A stretch of DNA of 64,000 nt from Pilasporangium apinafurcum (taxonomy: Eukaryota; Oomycota; Peronosporomycetes; Pythiales; Pythiaceae), in NCBI GenBank assembly GCA_001600495.1, contig BCKE01000015.1, positions 460,272 to 524,271 on the forward strand. The letters are read 5' to 3'. The notes under the pieces are model-generated. The model was not told the origin of the DNA. It searched no databases and saw only the letters and a list, made by a program, of their open reading frames with translations. This document shows positions 10,150 through 19,090 of the stretch, in pieces. Position numbers and translations under genes: made by a program. Positions within the stretch are counted from its first letter, which is position 1. Each line of letters begins with the position of its first letter.

Positions 10150-10791
10150 ATGCGACCCAACAACCTCAGTCAATCTTCGAATAGCAACAACAAATTGCGG
10201 CGACTGGCACCAATTACGTTGCAACCCGCTCGCATCTCAGAGCGTGGTCAACTGTTGTTGGAATTAAAGAAAATCGACACAATTGAAGTGCAACAACTGG
10301 ACAAGAAAGATGAGGATGGCCAAAGGTTGTACGCCATCAATGTGTACATGAAGCAAAGCACGAGCGAGAATCGTATCCCTGCCACACGTGTGCTCACCAC
10401 TAATGACAGCAATCCGATTGCAACAACTGATCAACATCCCAGTGGTAATAACAATCGACCAAGCGTCTGTGTGAAGCGTACATTGGGAGATGTTGAAGGG
10501 TTTCGCAGCAGGCTCTACGGTGTTGTTCATGCAGCTCATCATTCCACACCATGCAACTTTTGCAGTGAAATGATCCCGTTCTCGCTTTGGGGCCACCAGC
10601 AACCGAGTCCATTAGTGCGGTGGCTCGTTAAGGATGACAAAATCACGGAATCTCTCGCAAAATTCTTGAACGAGCTGGTGCAACTCACACTCACATGTAC
10701 CAGCATGGAAGGGCCACGATGTCAGGGCCAAGAAGGTGTCCCAGCGTTGACAGGCACGTTTTTGCTCGAGCAAGACATGACAGAAACATAA
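10150..10791 (+). CDS. PX-like IPTN/CxxC family protein 6
   Basis: Intronless, 213 residues, ATG at 10150. It opens a subgroup (genes 6-9) with a shared LRRLAPITLQPARIS-type lead (16-30), then LLLELKKIDTIEV (35-47), RLYAINVYM (59-67), NRIPATR (74-80, one change from IPTN), VKRTLGDV (108-115), CxxC (Cys135, Cys138), a GHQQPSP turn, KFLNELVQLTLTC (171-183), Cys183 and Cys191, and VPALTGTFLLEQ. The PX motif keeps the first Arg but has Thr for the second. The spacing of the four Cys (CxxC, 44 residues, C-x7-C) equals that of gene 7. Confidence 0.8.
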   Translation: MRPNNLSQSSNSNNKLRRLAPITLQPARISERGQLLLELKKIDTIEVQQLDKKDEDGQRLYAINVYMKQSTSENRIPATRVLTTNDSNPIATTDQHPSGNNNRPSVCVKRTLGDVEGFRSRLYGVVHAAHHSTPCNFCSEMIPFSLWGHQQPSPLVRWLVKDDKITESLAKFLNELVQLTLTCTSMEGPRCQGQEGVPALTGTFLLEQDMTET

Positions 10792-11136
10792 AATGATAAC
10801 TATTTTACATATGACACCGAAAGCAGTTAAGTCTCATTATCTTCTATAATATATTGTCTATATGCTCAAGTTGAAGATGTCTCCAACGCAATGAATGGCT
10901 TTAGACTCTGCTTGCATCAGAACTATCAGGTCATCAACCACGAAATGGGACGTGTCGATTTGTAGACGACCTCTCACGTCCACCGACATGCTGTTCAATA
11001 GGTGGATATACCAAGTATTTATTATTAGAAAAGTGATCAGTATGCAAATATAAACCACTTATCATTCTATATCATAGGTTTACGTGTCCGAAAAGCCAAT
11101 CAGCAGAGCCCGTGTCATGTGCTCTTCCATACATGC

Positions 11137-11179
11137 AGATTGGACGCAAGTCACGCGCTTCATATCTCGAGATTGGACG
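11137..11179. promoter_or_regulatory. Paired AGATTGGACG decamers upstream of PX-like gene 7
   Basis: Identical decamers at 11137-11146 and 11170-11179, spaced 33 bases, with a further CCAAT box (AGCCAATCAG) near 11092. They lie about 220-265 bases before the preferred start codon. Their sharing with the region in front of gene 6 suggests the promoter was duplicated with the gene. The rest of 10792-11401 shows nothing else I can support. Confidence 0.38.
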
Positions 11180-11401
11180 ACTGGTCCAGACGAATGAATT
11201 TGCATATGGCTAAACAAAAATAGTCGTGGTGGCCTTTCTCATTAGCATGCCGAAGTTTTATCGCGTCTTTACCTCCAGTGTACGGAAATGATAAAACAGT
11301 TCTATTGGAAGACTGTTGTGTCGAACGAAGGCCTCATTCTCATATTTACCTCAAAATCGACAAAACGATCAGAGAGCTTCTCATCAAGACAATCAGTAGT
11401 T

Positions 11402-11983
11402 ATGTGCCGAGGTAGTCACTCTCCCTTGCGCAGATTAGCTCCAATTACATTGGATCCTGAGCGTCTATCTCGTGGCCACTTGCTACATGAGCTAAAGAGA
11501 ATCGAAACAATCGAAGTCCATGGTCAGTGCGGCAAAAAGAATACAACTGACAGAGATGTATACACAATTGAGATGTCTATGGTGCAGCAAAAGAATCGCA
11601 TCCCAACAAACAACAACAACAACGTAATGGTATCAGATGACTCGCGTCGTCAACGTGTGTACGTAACACGAAGCCTAAGTGAGGTCGACACCTTTCGCTT
11701 GGCGCTCCATAATGCAGCATTCAAGGCACACGAGCAGAAATTCTGTAGTTTTTGCAAGGTGATGATTTCATTCTCGATCTTTGGCCACCAACAGCCCAGT
11801 TCGTGGCGACGCAAGTTTGTCAAGCAAGAGAAAATTGCCGACACGTTGACACAGTTTTTGACTGAACTCGTCGAAGTCACGCTCACATGTAAAACTATGG
11901 ATACCCAGCGCTGCATGGCACAGGAAGAAGTACCAGTACTGGTCTCAGAGTTCCTTCTTAATCAAGACAACGGTCACGAATGA
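11402..11983 (+). CDS. PX-like IPTN/CxxC family protein 7
   Basis: Intronless, 193 residues from the ATG at 11402. The frame stays open upstream to an ATG at 11288, but those 38 residues have no match in sister genes, whereas 11402 puts the LRRLAPITLDPERLS lead right after the start, as in gene 6. Segments: LLHELKRIETIEV (27-39), VYTIEMSM (53-60), NRIPTN followed by an Asn run (65-74), VTRSLSEV (88-95), CxxC (Cys115, Cys118), FGHQQPSS, FLTELVEVTLTC (152-163), Cys163 and Cys171, VPVLVSEFLL. It is probably the closest sister of gene 6. Confidence 0.8.
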   Translation: MCRGSHSPLRRLAPITLDPERLSRGHLLHELKRIETIEVHGQCGKKNTTDRDVYTIEMSMVQQKNRIPTNNNNNVMVSDDSRRQRVYVTRSLSEVDTFRLALHNAAFKAHEQKFCSFCKVMISFSIFGHQQPSSWRRKFVKQEKIADTLTQFLTELVEVTLTCKTMDTQRCMAQEEVPVLVSEFLLNQDNGHE

Positions 11984-12724
11984 GAGTGACTATGTGTTTG
12001 CTTTATGATGTAGGTATATGTAAGTACTCTGTCTCAATTAATTAATCAATCAATTCATGTGTCTTTAGCTTGAAAGCATTAGTGTTCCCATTACCGACGG
12101 ATTCCGCTTTGAATAAAGAGAAAGGAGGAGATACTCTTTCTATTACAATCCATATTGAAGCGGAACTTTTTTCCAGTTCCATCTTATTTCCAAAACCTCC
12201 ATCACATAAATATTCCCATCCATGTCGCATGTGGACATCCATCATTTAGCCGATGAATGGCTAGAAACGCAGGCTTGCTCATCGCTCATCGCTCATCGTT
12301 TGTTCTGATTACTCCCTGATTGAAAAATTTGTTACAAAACGGAATACTACACGCGGATTGGAGGAAGACATGCTCGACATCAAAGTGTATGATACTTCAG
12401 AAATGACATAGTCATATGCAGTTCTTTAGTTCAACCACATCTTCTGGAGGCGACGTTCTCTTTCATCAGCAAGAAAATATGTTCAGAGGGGAATATGAGA
12501 TTCATCCACTTCCTTTTATCCATGCACATAACCTAGTTCAGTATTTATCAGGATGAGATGACACCATTGTGACCCATATGTAGGTAAATCACGTAGTATG
12601 GAGTTCAAACAATTTCATACCACATCATTATTCACGAAGCCACGGCAACACACTCGAACAAGTTCTGTCTGGATCACACCCAATACGAACAAGACAGTCC
12701 CCTAAAAGTGGCGTTAGAATAGCT
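11984..12724. other. Spacer with a short tandem repeat
   Basis: No gene is supported. A 7-base unit GCTCATC is repeated about three times at 12277-12298. A GGATTGGAGG site (inverted CCAAT) lies at 12356-12365, about 365 bases before gene 8. Confidence 0.35.
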
Positions 12725-13411
12725 ATGACTACTCTCCGAAATCCTACGAATATTATTGAGGATGCTCCTGACACTACACAATCATCGCTGCGCGAGAAAG
12801 TTGCCCATATCATGCTTCGACCGCTGTCACCGAAGGTTCTACAACCTGCGCGGGTTTCGATAGGTGGGCAATTTTTTCTACAACTAAAGAAGATCGAAAG
12901 AATCGGTGTTTACCCTTGCGTAAGCAAGAAGAAGAAACGATACATCATCCATATATTTATGGAGGGGAACGAGAATCGCATTCCAACCAACAACCAACAC
13001 TGCCGATCTCGACAACAGAGAACAATAAAACCAGCCAATTCGTCATTGATTGACAATATTGATTGTGCGTCAACTATTTATATGCAGCGAAGTTTGGTGG
13101 ATTTTCGTACATTGCGTTGGCAGCTTTACGACACTGCTTACCGCGCTCACACATGTTCAGGTTGTAGTTTCTGTCGAGACGTGATGCAGTATGCATTAGC
13201 TGGATTCTCCTATCCGGGTGTTTGGTGCCGATGGCTCGTGAAAGAGCAGAAAATCTTGGAATCGATGTCGATATTCCTGAACGAACTGTTGCGACTTATG
13301 CTCACATGCACGACCATAGAAGGTACACGATGTATTGGTCAGGAAACTATCTCACTGCTCGTGTTCGAATTCCTACTCGAACGAGAACAGCAAGGTGATA
13401 CTCAATCGTAA
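12725..13411 (+). CDS. PX-like IPTN/CxxC family protein 8
   Basis: Intronless, 228 residues, ATG at 12725; the in-frame Met30 (MLRPLSPKVLQPARVS) is an alternative start that would match gene 6 in layout. Segments: FFLQLKKIERIGVY (50-63), RYIIHIFM (72-79), NRIPTN (84-89), MQRSLVDF (120-127), the WQLYDTAYRAH helix, CxxC (Cys147, Cys150), WLVKEQKILESMSIFLNELL (170-189), Cys195 and Cys203, LLVFEFLLE. The spacing of the Cys pairs is the same as in genes 6 and 7. A broken Fanzor copy begins about 150 bases downstream on the other strand. Confidence 0.8.
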   Translation: MTTLRNPTNIIEDAPDTTQSSLREKVAHIMLRPLSPKVLQPARVSIGGQFFLQLKKIERIGVYPCVSKKKKRYIIHIFMEGNENRIPTNNQHCRSRQQRTIKPANSSLIDNIDCASTIYMQRSLVDFRTLRWQLYDTAYRAHTCSGCSFCRDVMQYALAGFSYPGVWCRWLVKEQKILESMSIFLNELLRLMLTCTTIEGTRCIGQETISLLVFEFLLEREQQGDTQS

Positions 13412-13559
13412 GGAGCTAAATGCAGTCGATGTCGTTGTATTGTCAGTGTGGGAAAGAAAAAATTGGGTGGTGCTCAGCAAGAAATGTGCTTGATTTACTG
13501 TACCACGCCAGTTTGGATACATTGAAGTTGCGTGATTAATATTTCAAAAATTCCAATGA

Positions 13560-14060
13560 CCTCAAGAAACCATATGAAATACCAAAGTACCTCAGGGAAG
13601 ATCTCCTGTTTTTGTTCGGGTTTCACTCAACATTAAAAGCTAATTTAGACTAGATTATCATGGGGTAGCCATCTCCGACATCTGAACTCGATGCGTCTAG
13701 ACGCGTAGACGTTCATTCTTGAGAAAGATGATTCTTACACCGTTAACGTCTCTGTCAAGGACGAATTTGCAATGTGGACACTGAAAGCCATTCTGGTGCT
13801 TCGTCGTGCGGGTGATTCTTCCGCACTGAGAACAAGTCTTTACTGTATAGTATTCCTCACAGTCGTATGTGTGATCTTTGCCTTCCTTTCGCACCGATAC
13901 TGCCTCGTTTTGATTTTCCATATATTTGATATCCTCTGGCATACACTGTCATCGTTTCGTTATCCATTCTTTTTCAAGAACAGATAACGAAGAACAAAGT
14001 TCATTGGGGAGAATTTGAAGCAAGTTTCTATCGATGTGGATCTGTTCGTTTCCAAAACGC
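13560..14060 (-). mobile_element. Broken Fanzor/TnpB-type nuclease element, copy 1
   Basis: The minus strand at 13697-13942 encodes 81 residues with the C-terminal signature of the TnpB/Fanzor family: a zinc ribbon (YTVKTCSQCG, then CPHC) followed directly by LDRDVNGVRIIFLKN, the third RuvC motif with its catalytic Asp. The N-terminal RuvC part is missing. About 130 bases beyond the stop (13560-13696) resemble the same region of copies 2 and 3, including a CTCAGGGAAGATCT stretch also found at 50.6 kb. Fanzor proteins are eukaryotic relatives of the transposon-linked RNA-guided nuclease TnpB; this copy is dead. The outer borders are uncertain. Confidence 0.72.
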
Positions 14061-14462
14061 CAAAAGTGTATCTTAGAGGATAGAGGCTGATAGTTTTTGA
14101 ATATTCTATATCAGAGGTTATACATTTCATTAGGTTGAATATGATTACAGGAGGATGGAAAACGCTAAAAAAAATCGCACGCCATTGGAATTTTTTATTT
14201 TGTTCAGTTCTCGATCGGAAATACGCAATTTTTTATGGTATTTTTTTTTAAAATATTTTTCTGTGGGGAGATCAGAAGATGAGCTACTGCCAAACCACTT
14301 TACTGTACCCAAAGTGATTTCCGTCATTCTTTCTTTCCTTCAATGTAGCAACAGAAAAGCACGCCCACCAGCCGCTCCTTCCTTCATTCATTCCAAGACT
14401 TTCTTCCATTTCATCACCATTAGATTCAACAGTAGTGACAGGCTGGCTACACACGAGCAACG
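14061..14462. other. AT-rich spacer before PX-like gene 9
   Basis: Poly-A/T rich on the left; from about 14325 a pyrimidine-rich stretch (TCCTTCATTCATTCC, TTTCTTCCATTTCATC) leads up to the next gene and could be its core promoter and leader (inference). Confidence 0.3.
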
Positions 14463-15143
14463 ATGAACGACGATACTAGCAATGCTGAAGCCATCCATTA
14501 TACACCGATTAGCCCTGTGCGGCAGTTACTGCGAAAGACTTTGCTGCGGAAGCTCGTGCCGCTGACCCTGGAACCAGCGCGAATATCGTACTGTGGTCGG
14601 TCATTGCTACAGCTTAAGAAGATTGAGACGATTGAACTCACATTATATGATGGGCGCAACAAAAAACAAAAGAATGACCGCGTTTATTCAGTTAAGGTAT
14701 ACATGCAGCGCACGCAGAATCGAATCCCCACCAACACCACACGACGGCTGGTATCCTCCGCTAACAGCAATAGCGGAGTTGTTGCTGACAATACTGCTCG
14801 ACGGCCGAACGTATGCGTCCAGCGGACACTAACAGAGCTCCGCATTCTCCGTTGGCGACTCTACGACATTGCATACAAGGCACATGCAACCAAAACGTGC
14901 CAATTTTGTTCCGAGATAATGCAACACGCACTGATTGGGTTTCGATATCCAAATATGTTCATGCGCTGGCTGTTCAGTGACGAGAGCATCACAGCGTCGC
15001 TGGGAAATTTCCTGAATGAATTACTGCAGTTGACATTGAATTGTTCGACCAGTGCGGTTGATGGCACGCGCTGCAGTGGTCAAGAAAGCATCCCCCAAGT
15101 AGTGTTTGAGTTTCTTCTGGAGCAAGACGAGTTGCAAGATTGA
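14463..15143 (+). CDS. PX-like IPTN/CxxC family protein 9
   Basis: Intronless, 226 residues, ATG at 14463. Segments: a basic start with LLRKLVPLTLEPARIS (27-42), LLQLKKIETIEL (48-59), RVYSVKVYM (73-81), NRIPTN (86-91), a Ser/Asn insert, VQRTLTEL (119-126), the WRLYDIAYKAH helix (131-141), CxxC (Cys146, Cys149), a GFRYP turn shared with gene 8, FLNELLQLTLNC (183-194), Cys194 and Cys204, IPQVVFEFLLEQ. It pairs most closely with gene 8. The C-terminal Cys pair is two residues wider than in genes 6-8. Confidence 0.8.
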   Translation: MNDDTSNAEAIHYTPISPVRQLLRKTLLRKLVPLTLEPARISYCGRSLLQLKKIETIELTLYDGRNKKQKNDRVYSVKVYMQRTQNRIPTNTTRRLVSSANSNSGVVADNTARRPNVCVQRTLTELRILRWRLYDIAYKAHATKTCQFCSEIMQHALIGFRYPNMFMRWLFSDESITASLGNFLNELLQLTLNCSTSAVDGTRCSGQESIPQVVFEFLLEQDELQD

Positions 15144-16756
15144 AAACGAGGATTGATGTAGTAGTTATTGTTTTATGTTCAGTGTAAGTATTTGCTTTTT
15201 CGTAAAAGTCGTGCCGATGCAGATGAGCTGAATGGAATGTATGTGAGCAAGAGAAGAGTAAGAACGCTAATTGAAGTGTCCGAGTTTGTAAATGGAGTGT
15301 GATGTATCGTTTGCATATTTTGGTTTTTGATCTACTTCGTACGTTTTTAGTATCGTGCAGATGACTAATCTTTTTGGTGCTTTATATTTCCCAGTCAGAG
15401 TTAGATCTTGGATGCATGAACAATGAAATGAAACAGATGCTGTTTCCTGTTGCTAAGGGTCAGAGAAAGTGGCGAACATCAAAGCTGGGAAGGAAGAAAG
15501 AGCGCAGTCAATCAGAAGAACCTGGCTTGGTCGCCTCCCAACCTATTGATGCTAAGTTGATCTGCCAATTACGAATCGATTTAAAAGGAGAGAGAGAGGC
15601 ATCTCGAATCCTCGGCATTCAATCCTCGTTCGATATTGCATTATCCAGCAAAATACCCTTCAACTTTGGATCAAGGTGACATCACTCCTGGTTTAATTTC
15701 AATGGGAAGACAATGATGGTCATTATTCAACAACAAAAATGGCTATGAATGCTCAATCACCAACCTCAATTATTATGCGATTCGACAGATAGACGGGAAT
15801 GCGTTTAGAATATGGGGTGTTATTGAGAGTGGGAAGGACATTAGCTTGCCATACAATGGCGCAATCAAATGTATGAGATCAATAATAGCAGCAGATTAAC
15901 GCGTAAACTTGATTACCCTTAAAACAAGTATCTCATGAATATGTTTGCATGGGGCTACTCCACCACCATTAGCATTATCTCGGAAACAATAACGAATGAA
16001 AGAGATTGTTATTAAAGATACAATACTGAGGCGGGACCTCAAAGGCAGTACATCGCTGCAACACTTCACCGCCGAATTTTCTTGCGATTGTAGTGTAAAG
16101 GTAACGGGTGGTTTTAAGATCAGTCAACTGCACACATCCAGTGTCGCTTTTATGCCCACGCACACATCAACACTTTCCACTGATCGATCCATGACCCTCG
16201 CAAACGACGGGCTTTCTCATCGAGTAAGCTGTAAAATCATTCACATAGAGACAATAGCATGACAATATACACAACGGTATTGAGCTGCATCTGCATTTTC
16301 ATTCTACACATCGAGAGGAGAATTATCGAAAATCGAGTTTCGCTTCCAACCTACAGAAGTTCAGATCCAGACACCTGTTCCCGTCCCTACTTCAACTGTA
16401 GCTCTTCGATTTTTTCATCCACACAACCGGAATACCATTGATTCGATTGCGCATCCGCCGTTCTTTGTGCAGGATGATGCACCTTGCGTCGTATGGTGAA
16501 GCGAGCAAGTGATTGTTCACCCCATCAATGCTTACTGTCCGCTCTGCGTTCTGTTATCAAACAGACTTTAATCACGTGCTTTGCTGGGTATCATTTTCAT
16601 TCCGAGATTAGCGTTTACCAGCTAGCAAGTGTTAGCAGCACCAGCAGCTGAGAAGCTTTGCAATACAAAATTAGATGCCCTTCCTTGCAGCTACCACCAT
16701 CATAGGATAATTAATTGCCTGGGCAACTGTCCAAATAGTTAGTATAAAAAGAAACA
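15144..16756. other. Spacer of about 1.6 kb with a possible exon remnant
   Basis: No confident gene. A 71-codon open stretch at 16284-16499 has no ATG but reads protein-like (IEFRFQPTEVQIQTPVPVPT), and a good donor (CGA|GTAAGC near 16223) lies upstream, so it may be the last exon of a small gene or a remnant. The frame at 15374-15679 starts at TTG and is not convincing. Confidence 0.3.
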
Positions 16757-17377
16757 ATGCTGCCTGCCGATCGACGCAAGCTCCAGCCTCTAATGAAGGT
16801 CACATTCGCACCGGAAGTACTTTCTGGTCGAAAACAAAAACTCCGGTCGCTACAGCGGATCCAGGAGATTCGCATCAAGTCGGCCGATGGACGGGAGCAA
16901 GGTAAAACAACGTGGTCTATGGAGGTGTACACGTCCGATCTGGATGGCCGCGAATCTTTTGCATCGCAAATCCCGACGAACCGACTACACCACATGAGTG
17001 GCACGACGCGGGATTCAGATGTGTCATTATTGTCTCCTTCATCCAATATCAAGCCCCCGATGGTCGTACTGAAGCAACTGGATGAATTTTCACAATTACG
17101 CAAGAGCTTGTACACCGTGGCCCATTCCTCCAGGCAATGGACGTCGTGCCCGATCTGTAAAATGGTCATGAAGCACACGATGTTTGGTAGTGTCAAGGCG
17201 AGCAGTTTATTCCAGTTCATGGTGAAAGAGGAGAAAACCGCCGAGAAATTGCAAAAATTCATGAATGACTTGCTCTCGGTTGCCATCACCGAACATGATC
17301 CGCGGAAATGTAGAGAGCATTGGTCGACGCAAATTTTGGAGATTGTGTATGCATTCCTGTACCCCCATGATGTGTGA
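16757..17377 (+). CDS. PX-like IPTN/CxxC family protein 10
   Basis: Intronless, 206 residues, ATG at 16757. Segments: LRSLQRIQEIRI (29-40), TTWSMEVYT (51-59), SQIPTN (70-75), VVLKQLDEF (103-111), the QLRKSLYTVAH helix, CxxC (Cys131, Cys134), FMVKEEKTAEKLQKFMNDLL (154-173), Cys185, TQILEIVYAFLY (191-202). It has no LLP lead and only one Cys near the C-terminus; His180 stands close to where the partner would be. The motif Arg pair is Lys-Gln. It is convergent with gene 11, the stops being 161 bases apart. Confidence 0.78.
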   Translation: MLPADRRKLQPLMKVTFAPEVLSGRKQKLRSLQRIQEIRIKSADGREQGKTTWSMEVYTSDLDGRESFASQIPTNRLHHMSGTTRDSDVSLLSPSSNIKPPMVVLKQLDEFSQLRKSLYTVAHSSRQWTSCPICKMVMKHTMFGSVKASSLFQFMVKEEKTAEKLQKFMNDLLSVAITEHDPRKCREHWSTQILEIVYAFLYPHDV

Positions 17378-17538
17378 AACTTTTAGAAGACAAAAGGCAA
17401 AGAATCGGCAGCAAAAATTAAGACGAGCTCTTTCTTTCTTCACAAAAATCGTGTGCATTTAAATAATTGTTTAGGCTTCTTGTTGATCTACTTAACTTTT
17501 GTAGTTCTTACCCAATAAGCAATGTGTGTAAACAATCG

Positions 17539-18318
17539 TCAAATAATACCCAATGAGTCTTCATACTTTCTTTTCAAAAAATCTTCCATCATCTCCGCTG
17601 TAAGCGTACACCCACGGCAGTGTCCCAATTCAATAACCCCACAGATGTACATCTCGGATGTGCACGTCACCATGCTGTTCACAAACTTCTCCAGCAAGTG
17701 TTTTCGCTTCTTGTTGGTCGAAAAAAAATGCTTCAACGTCCACATGTGGTTTTCTGGCTGTGCAAGAATAGCAGCCATCTTTTCACCGTGACTGCATTCA
17801 CTCATATGCGTCGGTAACAGTTGTTCCAGTTGCCTTCGCAACATAAGGAATTCGTCAAACTTGTGTTCGACATCATAATCCGGTTCACGTTCGTTCTTCA
17901 TGATCGTATGCATTTGCTCCTCTGAGAACCGCGAGGCGATCGTAGGACTGTACACATAATCAGACATCCGCTGACGTGTCGTGTCTCTATAACGGTAAAC
18001 TTCGATAACGTAGTGCTTCTGACCATAGCGCTTGACCTTTCTGTTCACTTCAACGTACTCGATGCGCTCCAGTAGATGGCCCCCAATCGAAGAAGTTGTG
18101 GAGCTAGCACTACTTCGTGTACTAAGCGCACTCAGTGCCTTCCGTATGGGTTTACTGCTCATTTTCAAGTGATGGGTTCTTCGATGATGATCGTGCTCAT
18201 TGACGGAGGAGTCGCTACACACAAGAACATCAGTGGATGAAGGAGTGACTACCGGAGGAGGAAGTGGTAATGCTGCTGCTGTTGCTCCGTGAGTCGATAG
18301 TGGTGACGTGTGGGACAT
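17539..18318 (-). CDS. PX-like family protein 11 (minus strand, Cys-poor loop)
   Basis: Intronless, 259 residues, ATG at 18318. The first 60 residues are Pro/Ser/His-rich. Then LLERIEYVEVNRKV (82-95), KHYVIEVYRY (101-110), a degenerate loop in place of IPTN (SDYVYSP), DYDVEHKFDEF (147-157), LMLRRQLEQLLP (158-169), a CSH triplet (Cys175, His177) where others have CxxC, KKRKHLLEKFVNSM (203-216), Cys219, Cys226, and CRGC (234-237). HKFDEF keeps a basic residue at the key Arg site, so this copy is nearer a canonical PX motif than its neighbours. The C-terminus has four Cys, more than any sister, and may use a different arrangement. It lies opposite to the array's main direction. Confidence 0.75.
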   Translation of the reverse strand: MSHTSPLSTHGATAAALPLPPPVVTPSSTDVLVCSDSSVNEHDHHRRTHHLKMSSKPIRKALSALSTRSSASSTTSSIGGHLLERIEYVEVNRKVKRYGQKHYVIEVYRYRDTTRQRMSDYVYSPTIASRFSEEQMHTIMKNEREPDYDVEHKFDEFLMLRRQLEQLLPTHMSECSHGEKMAAILAQPENHMWTLKHFFSTNKKRKHLLEKFVNSMVTCTSEMYICGVIELGHCRGCTLTAEMMEDFLKRKYEDSLGII

Positions 18319-18549
18319 CGTGCAGATGCAAATATGCGTCCAACACTTTTCGCTTCCTCAGTCAGATGAGAGAGAGGCTTTCCACCAGCCAACATCCCAA
18401 GAATGCTGACAAACATTCGATAATCAGAGTCTAACAAGGGTGGTAATCACCGCTTTCAAAAAGGTATTAATTCTCAATTAAGTACTCTTTTAAATATTAT
18501 TCTTTTGAAATTAGAGATACTTTTAAATTCATTTATGTATACATCAAAT

Positions 18550-19090
18550 TTTTGAAGATGAGAAGGGCCCAAAGAGAGCATCATATGAGACACCAAAATA
18601 CGAATAACTTGGAGAGGAGCTCTTGTTTTTTATTTGAGTCGAACTTGACAAATAAAAGCTAGTTGAGACTAAACAGCCGTGGAGTAAACATCTCCAACGC
18701 CTGGACTCGATGAATAAGTGTTTATTCTCGAAAAAGATGTTTCTAACAGCGTTGACATCTCTGTCAAGGACAAAGTTGCAGTGAGGACATTCAAAGACTC
18801 TTTGGTGCTTCATCGTGTGGCTGATTCTCCTATACTTAACGTCATCTCATGAGGGTCGTACAACGTGATGAAGCTACGAACACTGGGATCGATTGTGCAT
18901 GTTCAAATGGAGTCTGCTGAAATTATTTTACTCGAGGAACGCAGATAGTAGCGATCTTCTCGAGTTCGTTGTAGGCGGACTGAATACTTGAGTGCTGGAA
19001 GTTGACCTTTGATCTTAACCCCTTCATTCTTAGAGAAACCGAAATATCGTGGATAGAATCGAAGTTGACTTAGCTAAATAGGACCAAAAA
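18550..19090 (-). mobile_element. Broken Fanzor/TnpB-type nuclease element, copy 2
   Basis: The most informative of the Fanzor fragments. On the minus strand, from about 19080 down, translation gives GVKIKGQLPALKYSV and DRYYLRSS, then IDPSVRSFITLYDP, the first RuvC motif with its Asp, and, after a gap, FECPHCNFVLDRDVNAVRNI, the second half of the zinc ribbon plus the third RuvC motif. The middle of the nuclease is missing and the frame is broken in several places. A tail past the RuvC motif (RRWRCLLHG, then SSSPSYSYFGVSY) resembles copies 1 and 3, so all are one family. It lies between PX-like genes 11 and 12. Confidence 0.75.
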
